From JBGSYJ01 sp041748075 (lineage in GTDB: Bacteria; Acidobacteriota; Thermoanaerobaculia; Gp7-AA8): a stretch of DNA of 64,000 nucleotides. Below are positions 25,969-33,035 of the stretch, piece by piece (positions within the stretch are counted from its first letter, which is position 1; each line of letters opens with the position of its first letter). Made by a program: the position numbers and the translations under genes. Location: NCBI GenBank assembly GCA_041748075.1, contig JBGTDX010000036.1, positions 235,065-299,064 on the forward strand. Direction: 5' to 3'. The notes under the pieces are model-generated. The model saw only the letters and a list, made by a program, of their open reading frames with translations, was not told the DNA's origin and ran no database searches.

Positions 25969-26931
25969 TTGCTGACCCCGCGCAATCTCCGTCCCGCCCG
26001 ATCGATCATCGACCTGATCGGCAATACTCCCGTTGTCGAGCTCACACAGGTCGTCGAGGAATCGAGCGCACGGCTGTTCGCAAAGCTCGAGTCGCTGAAT
26101 CCCGGAGGGTCGGTCAAGGATCGCCTGGGCATCGGGATGATTCGTGCGGCGGAGAAGGCCGGCCTGTTGCAGCCCGGCGCGACGATTGTCGAACCGACCG
26201 CAGGAAACACCGGAATCGCCCTGGCCCTCGCCGGAGTTCGCCTCGGCTACAAGGTCATTCTGGTGGTCCCTGAAAATTTCTCGATCGAGAAGCAACAGCT
26301 CATGCGTGCGCTCGGCGGTACCCTCATTCTGACCTCGAGGGACGACGGGATGAAGGGTGCCATCGCCCGGGCCGAAGAGATCGCGCGCACCACTCCTGGA
26401 GCGTACCTTCCGCAGCAGTTCCGGAATCCGTCGAACAGCGCGGTCCATTACGAGACCACCGGCCCCGAGCTGTTCGCCCAGCTCGAAGGACGCGTGGACT
26501 CCTTCGTCTGCGGTTCAGGGACTGGTGGCACCTTCACGGGCGTTTCGAGGTACCTGAAGGAAAGATCCGGTGCGATCCATTGCGTCATCGTGGAGCCTCA
26601 GGGCTCGGTTCTGCAGGGCGGAACCGCGGGACCGCATGAGGTCGAGGGGATCGGCGCCTCCTTCATTCCGGAGGCGCTCGATATGACGCTGGCGGACGAG
26701 TTCATCACGGTGACCGATACGCCGGCGTTCGCGATGGTCTCCCGCCTGGCAGCCGAGGAAGGGATCCTCTCCGGTTCATCGGGTGGAGCGGCGGTTCATG
26801 CGGCGGTAGAAGTTGCGCGACGTCTCGGGCCCGAGAAAGTCGTGGCAACCATCATCCCCGACAGTGCCGAGCGGTATCTTTCGAAGGGTATCTTCTCGAA
26901 CTGGGCAGACGCCGATCCGAATGATGGCTGA
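25969..26931 (+). CDS. cysK: Cysteine synthase (O-acetylserine sulfhydrylase)
   Basis: 320 aa. LESLNPGGSVKDRLG carries the PLP lysine (residue ~49); EPTAGNTGIALALAGV is the substrate/PLP-phosphate loop; VCGSGTGGTFTGVSRYLKE is the second phosphate-binding loop; ILSGSSGGAAVHAA closes the site. It makes cysteine from O-acetylserine and sulfide; a cystathionine-beta-synthase-type activity cannot be excluded but no CBS domain is attached. The start is a TTG, supported by a TAGAAT box 9 nt upstream and by no in-frame ATG nearby. Confidence 0.92.
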   Translation: MLTPRNLRPARSIIDLIGNTPVVELTQVVEESSARLFAKLESLNPGGSVKDRLGIGMIRAAEKAGLLQPGATIVEPTAGNTGIALALAGVRLGYKVILVVPENFSIEKQQLMRALGGTLILTSRDDGMKGAIARAEEIARTTPGAYLPQQFRNPSNSAVHYETTGPELFAQLEGRVDSFVCGSGTGGTFTGVSRYLKERSGAIHCVIVEPQGSVLQGGTAGPHEVEGIGASFIPEALDMTLADEFITVTDTPAFAMVSRLAAEEGILSGSSGGAAVHAAVEVARRLGPEKVVATIIPDSAERYLSKGIFSNWADADPNDG

Positions 26932-27021
26932 GAGGGGATCTGACACAGAGGGTGCATGCTCGCTCCGATGGCGATGCCATTGTTGCTCGGGACAACATTC
27001 CGACTCCTGACGACCCCCCGG

Positions 27022-27027
27022 TACAAT
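27022..27027 (+). promoter_or_regulatory. -10 box of plsY, leaderless type
   Basis: TACAAT ending 10 nt before the plsY ATG; the weak -35 candidate TTCCGA lies 18 nt upstream. Confidence 0.4.
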
Positions 27028-27037
27028 ACCGCCACGC

Positions 27038-27700
27038 ATGCTATCGATTCTTCCCCTCGTGCTCGTGGTTGCGGCCTACCTCATCGGCTCGATTCCGTTC
27101 AGCTACATCGTGGTTCGTCTCTTCGCCGGCGATGACATCCGAACGAAGGGTAGCGGAAACGTCGGTGCGACGAACGTCCTGCGCAGTTTCGGCAAGCTTC
27201 CTGGAATCATCGCGCTGGTTCTCGATGTCACGAAGGGTTGGCTGGCCGTTCTACTGGTTCGATACTTCGTCCAGTCTCCGGCGTGGCCTCTTCCGTTCTC
27301 GGAGGGGGGCGGACCTCTTCAGAGCCCGACCTTCTGGGTCGGTCTCGCATCGCTGGTCGCCGTGCTCGGTCACATGTATCCGGTATGGATCGGATTCCGT
27401 GGAGGAAAGGGAGTGGCAACGGCAGCGGGTGTTTTCCTTGCGTCCGACCCCTGGTCACTTGCCGGAGGGCTGATCGTATTCGCCGTCGTGGTGCTGGGCA
27501 CCCGGTATGTGTCGCTCGCGTCAATGCTTTCTGCGGCATCGATCCCGATCTTCATGCGATTTCTCAGTGGCCAGACCTTCTGGATCCTGATTTTCAGTAC
27601 TCTGATCGCGCTGACCATCATCATCCGCCATCATCAGAACATCTCGAGATTGGCCCTGGGGACCGAAAGAAAACTGGGCCGTCGGAAGGAGAACGAGTGA
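27038..27700 (+). CDS. plsY: Glycerol-3-phosphate acyltransferase PlsY
   Basis: 220 aa, multi-pass inner-membrane protein (five or six helices). The PlsY motifs are present: GSIPFSYIVVRL, KGSGNVGATNVLR, DVTKGWLAV and FRGGKGVATAAGV. It transfers the acyl group of acyl-phosphate to glycerol-3-phosphate, the first step of phospholipid synthesis. Its stop overlaps the gpsA GTG start (GTGA at 27697), so substrate production and acylation are coupled. Confidence 0.95.
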   Translation: MLSILPLVLVVAAYLIGSIPFSYIVVRLFAGDDIRTKGSGNVGATNVLRSFGKLPGIIALVLDVTKGWLAVLLVRYFVQSPAWPLPFSEGGGPLQSPTFWVGLASLVAVLGHMYPVWIGFRGGKGVATAAGVFLASDPWSLAGGLIVFAVVVLGTRYVSLASMLSAASIPIFMRFLSGQTFWILIFSTLIALTIIIRHHQNISRLALGTERKLGRRKENE

Positions 27701-28689
27701 AACTCACTGTGATCGGTGCCGGGTCGTTCGGATCGGCACTGACGGAACTGGCGACGCGGTGCGGCCACGAGGTGCTCCTGTGGGCCCATGATCCAGGAGT
27801 GGCGGAGGCGATCGCCGAGACGAGAAGTAATCCGTACTACCTTCCGGCCGCCGAATTCGGTCCGCTCGTCCAGGTGACGAATTCGCTTTCTGAAGCCGGA
27901 CGATTCAGCGACACAATCCTGATGGTGACGCCCAGCCATCACTATCGCACGGTGTTGAGCGAGCTGAAAGAAAGCATGTCCGGAGATGTAAGTGTCATCT
28001 CGGCGACGAAGGGAATCGAGAACGAAACGCTCGACCGCGTTTCACAGATCACAGCAGATGTCCTGGGTGATCGGCTTCGCGATTTCGGCTGTCTTTCCGG
28101 GCCGACCTTTGCGCTGGAAGTCTCCCGAGGTGATCCGAGCGCTGCTGTGATCGCTTCGGAGAATCCGGAGTTCGCGACGAAGGTGCAGGAAGCGTTTTCC
28201 TGCCGCTCATTCCGTGCTTACAGGACCGAGGATGTCGTGGGAGTCGAGCTGGCCGGTTCGTTGAAAAACGTCATCGCAATTGCCGCGGGTGTCGTGGAAG
28301 GGATCGGATTGGGCTCCAACACGACGGCAGCGCTGATCACGCGTGGCCTTCACGAGATTCGCAAACTCGGCCATGCGCTGGGTGGGAAGCACGAGACGTT
28401 CGCCGGGCTGGCCGGAATGGGAGATCTGGTACTCACCTGTACGGGATCCTTGTCCCGGAACCGCAGCGTAGGTATCGAGCTGGGGCACGGAAAGAATATC
28501 GAGGAGATTCTGGCTGAGACGCGCCGAGTCGCCGAAGGTGTAAAGACGTGCCGTTCGGCAAAGGAACTGGCGGAGAGGGCAGGCATCGAAATGCCCATCG
28601 TCGCGGAGATGTACCGCGTGCTGTACGAGACAGAAAGTCCTCGAAACGCCATTCAGAGGCTGATGAGCCGGGCGCTCAAGCCTGAATGA
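27697..28689 (+). CDS. gpsA: NAD(P)H-dependent glycerol-3-phosphate dehydrogenase
   Basis: 330 aa. The N-terminal Rossmann motif is VIGAGSFGSAL; ISATKGIE, CLSGPTFALEV, VELAGSLKNVIAIAAG (catalytic Lys) and NTTAALITRGLHE follow as in GpsA. It reduces dihydroxyacetone phosphate to the sn-glycerol-3-phosphate used by PlsY. The GTG at 27697 has AAGGAG 6 nt upstream and overlaps the plsY stop; a longer frame inside plsY is rejected. Confidence 0.95.
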   Translation: MKLTVIGAGSFGSALTELATRCGHEVLLWAHDPGVAEAIAETRSNPYYLPAAEFGPLVQVTNSLSEAGRFSDTILMVTPSHHYRTVLSELKESMSGDVSVISATKGIENETLDRVSQITADVLGDRLRDFGCLSGPTFALEVSRGDPSAAVIASENPEFATKVQEAFSCRSFRAYRTEDVVGVELAGSLKNVIAIAAGVVEGIGLGSNTTAALITRGLHEIRKLGHALGGKHETFAGLAGMGDLVLTCTGSLSRNRSVGIELGHGKNIEEILAETRRVAEGVKTCRSAKELAERAGIEMPIVAEMYRVLYETESPRNAIQRLMSRALKPE

Positions 28690-28983
28690 CCCCACGCAGG
28701 CACTGCGAGGGATTTTCGAGGCCCCTCGAACCGTTCACGGAAGAGGTTCTCATCACGGTATGAAGCGAATCCTCGCTTCCACTGCCTCGGTGGGAGTACC
28801 ATTCCTGATCCGGTGGAATTTGATTTTTCGCCGGTTCCCGCAGCAGGCTGGAGGATTAACGGCCGCGTGCGGCATCCTTTCGTGCAGTTGACCGGCCCTC
28901 TCGAGCGGCCTTGCCAAGTACTCAGCGACGAGTACCAGATCCGGAAGGTGCTGTCTCACCTTCCATCAGACCCGGGAGACATT

Positions 28984-29190
28984 TTGGGAAGACCACAGGT
29001 TTCATTCTTGAAGCGGCAGCGGGAACAGGCGAAGCGGGAAAAGCAGCAGATGAAGATCGAGCGACGAGCGCAACGCGCCAGCGGCGCTCTGACTGACGAA
29101 GTCGAAAATGACGGCATCGAGAACGACGGCGTGGACTCATCTGAGACCGGTGCCGAGATCGCCGAGACGGATTCCCCCAGACAGGAATAA
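28984..29190 (+). CDS. Small basic/acidic coiled protein, hypothetical
   Basis: About 68 aa. FLKRQREQAKREKQQMKIER gives a strongly basic helix, followed by an acidic Glu/Asp-rich tail. Small proteins of this 'KRQ-E--KEK--K-ERR-QR' shape recur in several phyla with unknown function. I prefer the TTG at 28984, which has GGGAG at 5-nt spacing; the frame stays open to a GTG at 28813 (125 aa), but the extra part looks non-coding. Confidence 0.4.
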   Translation: MGRPQVSFLKRQREQAKREKQQMKIERRAQRASGALTDEVENDGIENDGVDSSETGAEIAETDSPRQE

Positions 29191-29259
29191 TGCCGCCGTG
29201 CTTCTGCTGGTAGTGCCCTGCATCTTTCACGCTCCTTCCGCCGAGAAGGCAGGCAGAGC

Positions 29260-29331
29260 CTCGTCCTGAGCGAAGCGAAGGAGCCGGGACAGTCTCCTCC
29301 GCGGATCCTTCGCCTCGGAACAGTTTCAGGA
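29260..29331. repeat. Decayed REP-like palindrome
   Basis: Left arm CGTCCTGAGCGAAGCGAAGG and right arm GGATCCTTCGC...TTTCAGGA retain the family core but carry several mismatches. Confidence 0.6.
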
Positions 29332-30726
29332 CCCGAGGTCCTCATTCGGCGGTCTGAACCACATTCGCACGGCAGCCGCGAAGATCAGAGGTAATCCGTA
29401 GCAGACAGCGAATACAATCCAGGGAGACCTCCCGTCGTAGAGCATGTAGGAGTACGGGCTCGCGGCCGCAAGCAGGATCCATGGAATGCCCCGGGAGAGG
29501 ATCGCGAACGGAACCAATGCGAGCCAGTACCAGGGATGGACCGCTGGCGAACATAGGAGCAGCACACCGATCGAGTTCGCTACTGCAGAGGCCGGAGTGT
29601 GGCTCGTTCTCAGTGCGGCGAAGAGGGCGAGTATCAGAGCTACGCCGAGAATCGCCCGCGTCACCGCATCCGGATAGAGTAGGGAGTAGACGTGCGGCGA
29701 GATCCTCTCGACGCCGAGCAGGTCCTTGACGTGAGTCCATCCCGACCTGAGACTTTCTGTCACATGCATCCACTCGATGCCGCTTGCAACGAGCTCATAG
29801 GCGGGCGAGTTGAACGACCAGCGGCGCGCATACTCCCCGAAGCCCGGCATCAATCCAGTTCTTACGAAGGGAACTACGAAGACGGCGGTCGTTCCTGCAA
29901 AGACGGCGCAAAGCGCCAGTCGTCGATTCGCGTGCCGCAGAAAGACCGGCAACGCTACGATCGGGACGATCTTCACCAGGGTCGCGAGCGCGAGAAACCC
30001 GCCCGCGGCAACATCGCGCCCGCGGATCAGGGAGAGATACGCAACGAGCAAAATCAGCGTCATGAGCAGTTCGATGTGCGCGTTCCATGCGCCTTCAATC
30101 AGGACGAGCGGAAAGAGTCCGTAGGCGAGCGCGGTTCGCGAGTCCCACCGGCGTGCGATAATTCCGATTGTAAGGAGGTCCGCGAGAAGCAGCAGACCCT
30201 TCCAGCCCGCCAGTCCTGTTCCACTGAGACCAACGAAAAGAAACACCGCCTGAGCTGCAGGCGGGTAGAGCGACCGGATCTCCGGATGGTTGATGAGCGC
30301 ATGCCATTCGGTTCGCAGTCCCTCGAGCCGGGGGTCAGCAGGCGCGAATGCGTACGGATTGATTCCCGCGGCGGCCACTCTCCCATCCCACAGGTATCGG
30401 TACACATCGTGGGAAAGCTCGGGTGATGTGAGTGCCGGCACGATCCGGACGGCGATCACCACGGCGATCAGGAATGCCCATCCGGGCCGCAGTCGCGAAA
30501 CGACACAGAGCCCCCATCCGGCGAGAGCCGACGCATAAGCGATGAGAAAGAGAGTCGTTCCGTGCGACCGGAACGCGCCGGGCATCAGAGTCGTCGCAGT
30601 GCAGAGTAGAATGAGTCCCGCCAGGAAGGCTGCCCACGGATGGTTTCGGGAATCGACTTTTTCGTCGTCGTCGCCTATTACGGCCTGCTGATCGCCCTGG
30701 CGATCTACGGAATGCACCGGTTCCAC
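29326..30726 (-). CDS. Multi-pass membrane glycosyltransferase (GT87/DUF2029-like)
   Basis: 466 aa by the longest frame, with about ten membrane helices. The first periplasmic loop holds SHDVYRYLWDGRVAAAGINP, the D-x-YxYxxDG signature of polyprenyl-phosphate-sugar-dependent transferases (GT-C fold), and INPYAFAPAD follows. It should move a mannose-like sugar from a lipid carrier on the outer face. The start is uncertain: GTG at 30726 has no Shine-Dalgarno and overlaps the divergent GT2 gene by 87 nt; the ATG at 30585 avoids overlap but loses the first helix. Confidence 0.75.
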   Translation of the reverse strand: MEPVHSVDRQGDQQAVIGDDDEKVDSRNHPWAAFLAGLILLCTATTLMPGAFRSHGTTLFLIAYASALAGWGLCVVSRLRPGWAFLIAVVIAVRIVPALTSPELSHDVYRYLWDGRVAAAGINPYAFAPADPRLEGLRTEWHALINHPEIRSLYPPAAQAVFLFVGLSGTGLAGWKGLLLLADLLTIGIIARRWDSRTALAYGLFPLVLIEGAWNAHIELLMTLILLVAYLSLIRGRDVAAGGFLALATLVKIVPIVALPVFLRHANRRLALCAVFAGTTAVFVVPFVRTGLMPGFGEYARRWSFNSPAYELVASGIEWMHVTESLRSGWTHVKDLLGVERISPHVYSLLYPDAVTRAILGVALILALFAALRTSHTPASAVANSIGVLLLCSPAVHPWYWLALVPFAILSRGIPWILLAAASPYSYMLYDGRSPWIVFAVCYGLPLIFAAAVRMWFRPPNEDLGS

Positions 30727-32088
30727 CTCGTCAGATTACTGCGGCGGCATGGTGCGGCGACAGACCTGGCGCCCCCGGCTCTGCAACGGTGGCCTGACGT
30801 GACTGTGCAGCTTCCGGCCTACAACGAGCCTCATGTGGTCGAGAGATTGCTCGATGCGGCGGCTCGCCTGGAGTATCCCGGGCATCTCGAGATCCAGTTG
30901 CTTGACGACTCCACCGACGAGACCAGCGAGCTGGCGGAGCGAAAGATTGCGGAGCTTCGAGCTCGCGGCGCTGTGATCCATCATCTCCGTCGCACAGATC
31001 GTTCAGGCTTCAAGGCGGGTGCGCTTTCGGCCGGTCTGAACCAGACAGGCAGCGAGCTGCTTGTAGTCTTCGATGCCGACTTCGTACCTTCCACCGATCT
31101 GCTGCTGCGCATGATTCCGTGGTTTGCAGATCCAGGCGTCGGCATGGTGCAGGCACGCTGGGAGCATCTGAATCGCACCGACTCTGCGCTGACACGCGTT
31201 CAGGCGATCTATCTCGACGCTCATTTCGCGATCGAGTCTGCTGCCCGTCATATCTCCGGCCGCTTCTTCAACTTCAACGGAACTGCGGGTATATGGCGAC
31301 GGCAGGCCATCATCGATGCGGGCGGCTGGTCATCCTCGACGGTTACCGAAGACCTCGACCTTTCGTATCGGGCGCAGCTTGCCGGCTGGAAGTTCGTCTT
31401 CCTCCCGGCAGTGACGGTTCCAGGCGAGGTTCCGGCGTCGCTGAACGGATTTCAGGAGCAGCAGTATCGCTGGGTGAAGGGATCGATGCAGACGGCGCGA
31501 AAGCTTCTGCCAGCGATTCTCAAGTCGAGCCTGCCGTGGAGGGTTCGAACCGAGGCATTTTTTCATCTGACGAACAACACGGCGTATCCGATGACGTTGC
31601 TGCTGGCGCTCCTTCTGGTTCCCTCGCTTCTCATTCGTGAGCGTATGGGCCTCGGATGGACGCTCGCGGTCGACGTGCTGCTGTTCGCGTCGTCCACCGT
31701 ACCGGTACTGTTGTTCTATCTTGCCGGCCAGCGGCGGATCGGCCGGAAGGCGGGGCTGCGTGAAATGCTCTGCGTTCTCCCGATCGGAGTCGGCCTCTCC
31801 ATTCGCAACTCGGCGGCTGTCCTCGAGGGCCTTCTGCGCAGGGGAGGCGCCTTTCACAGGACCCCGAAGCAGGGAGACATGCGCGCAGCGGCGAGCCTGG
31901 CAAGGGCGCCACATCTCCCGGTTGCCGAAAGTTTGCTCGCTGCTTTCTTCATGACATCGGTGATCGTGCTCGGAGCCGCAGGACACCTGGCGTCTGTTCC
32001 CTTTCTCTTTCTTTTCCTGGGAGGATTCGCATACGTATCCGTGACTGGAACGCTGGAAATTGCTGTGCGTAAGTTTCGTTTTTTCTGA
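30640..32088 (+). CDS. Membrane GT2 glycosyltransferase (CESA-like)
   Basis: 482 aa. An N-terminal helix (residues 5-25) is followed by a GT2 catalytic domain with VQLPAYNEPHVVERLLDA, LLDDSTDET, VFDADFVP (DxD), VTEDLDLSYR (ED) and QQYRWVKG (QxxRW), then four C-terminal helices. It is a processive-type transferase resembling glucomannan/beta-glucan synthases and bacterial 'cellulose synthase-like' proteins. AGGAAGG lies about 10 nt before the ATG and a TAGAAT at 30607-30612 may be its -10. It sits divergent to the GT-C enzyme, suggesting a shared glycan pathway. Confidence 0.88.
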   Translation: MVSGIDFFVVVAYYGLLIALAIYGMHRFHLVRLLRRHGAATDLAPPALQRWPDVTVQLPAYNEPHVVERLLDAAARLEYPGHLEIQLLDDSTDETSELAERKIAELRARGAVIHHLRRTDRSGFKAGALSAGLNQTGSELLVVFDADFVPSTDLLLRMIPWFADPGVGMVQARWEHLNRTDSALTRVQAIYLDAHFAIESAARHISGRFFNFNGTAGIWRRQAIIDAGGWSSSTVTEDLDLSYRAQLAGWKFVFLPAVTVPGEVPASLNGFQEQQYRWVKGSMQTARKLLPAILKSSLPWRVRTEAFFHLTNNTAYPMTLLLALLLVPSLLIRERMGLGWTLAVDVLLFASSTVPVLLFYLAGQRRIGRKAGLREMLCVLPIGVGLSIRNSAAVLEGLLRRGGAFHRTPKQGDMRAAASLARAPHLPVAESLLAAFFMTSVIVLGAAGHLASVPFLFLFLGGFAYVSVTGTLEIAVRKFRFF

Positions 32089-32156
32089 TCTTTACAGGGT
32101 TGGGATGATGGCTCCGCGATTGCAACATGAAAGTTGAAAACAAATTGGAGGTGGGC

Positions 32157-32285
32157 ATGCTGAACATCATCAAACAATTCATGAAATATCGTCTTGCGGC
32201 GCTGGCGACCCGCCGGCTCGGCTGGGTGTTCACGGTTCCGATGCTCGCACTGATGGGCTATCGCTGGCTGCGCCGCCGCACCTGA
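32157..32285 (+). CDS. 42-aa membrane microprotein
   Basis: A short gene starting MLNIIKQFMKYRLAALATRR and ending YRWLRRRT. GGAGGT is 4-5 nt upstream of the ATG, and a strong terminator begins 25 nt after the stop, so it is a complete translation unit. One hydrophobic stretch (WVFTVPMLALMGY) is flanked by Arg/Lys on both sides, as in a single-span inner-membrane peptide. An in-frame ATG at 32127 would add 10 residues but lacks a ribosome site. Function unknown. Confidence 0.6.
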   Translation: MLNIIKQFMKYRLAALATRRLGWVFTVPMLALMGYRWLRRRT

Positions 32286-32309
32286 CGCTACTCATGCGTA
32301 ATAATGATG

Positions 32310-32340
32310 GACCCCACGATAAGTGGGGTCTTTCTTTTTT
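32310..32340 (+). terminator. Rho-independent terminator
   Basis: Stem GACCCCAC / GTGGGGTC with loop GATAA, then TTTCTTTTTT. It ends the GT2 / microprotein transcript. Confidence 0.92.
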
Positions 32341-32378
32341 CCTGGAGGAGTGATTGCTGCGGATCGACGGACGGTTTG

Positions 32379-32957
32379 ATGTCTGCTGAATACCTGCTTG
32401 AGCGATTCGGCTACCTCGCCGTTTTTGTCGGCACGTTTCTCGAGGGCGAAACGCTGCTGCTTCTCGGCGGTTTCTTCGCGGAGCAGGGCTATCTGATGCT
32501 GCCTGTGGTCGTACTGGCGGCATTCGCCGGTTCCATGTCCGGACACATGCTCTGGTTCTGGCTCGGACGCTCACGCGGCGTAGGAATCCTCGAGCGCTAT
32601 CCACGCGCGAGCAAGCATTGCGGAAAGGGAATCCGCCTGTTCGAGAAGTACGGTGCGGCCACGATTCTCGTTTCGCAGTATCTCTACGGTGTCCGCATCA
32701 GCTGCGCGATCATCGTGGGAATGTCCCGCATTCCGCTCTACAAGTTCGTGACCTACATCGCGATCAGCTGCCTGAGCTGGTCGATCGTCATCGCGCTGCT
32801 CGGTTACTACTTCGGGGCAGCGGTCGGAACGATTCTCGGTAAAGCCGCGCACGCGGAAAAGTACGGACTGATCGGACTTCTGCTGATTGCGGGGCTCGTC
32901 TGGCTCTATCACCGGAACAAGGACAAGAAGGAAGAAGCGATCATCGAAAGGAAGTAG
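32379..32957 (+). CDS. DedA family inner-membrane protein
   Basis: 192 aa. E-x-(L)LL-G-FF-EQGYLML, GHMLWFWLGRSRG, FEKYGAATILVSQYLYGVR and AGMSRI-like VGMSRIPLYKFV follow the DedA layout, with the conserved Arg of the F/Y-xRF-(G/Y)VR motif present as YGVR. DedA proteins flip polyprenyl phosphate or other lipids and support membrane potential. The ATG at 32379 is chosen by family length; a longer frame starts inside the terminator. Confidence 0.88.
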   Translation: MSAEYLLERFGYLAVFVGTFLEGETLLLLGGFFAEQGYLMLPVVVLAAFAGSMSGHMLWFWLGRSRGVGILERYPRASKHCGKGIRLFEKYGAATILVSQYLYGVRISCAIIVGMSRIPLYKFVTYIAISCLSWSIVIALLGYYFGAAVGTILGKAAHAEKYGLIGLLLIAGLVWLYHRNKDKKEEAIIERK

Positions 32958-32989
32958 GAGCGCGACCTTGGCTCGCGAAGCCTTTACCA

Positions 32990-33008
32990 CTCTCCCCCGG
33001 CGGGAGAG
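32990..33008. repeat. G/C hairpin repeat (CTCTCCC...GGGAGAG family)
   Basis: Hairpin CTCTCCC / GGGAGAG between the convergent dedA-like and ppdK genes, related to the one at 16797. Confidence 0.55.
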
Positions 33009-33035
33009 GGAAACATCTCATCTTGGTAATGAGAT

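Noticed and set aside
31540..31560. tRNA T-loop-like GGTTCGAACC
   Set aside because: Lies within the GT2 coding sequence; no acceptor or anticodon stems around it.
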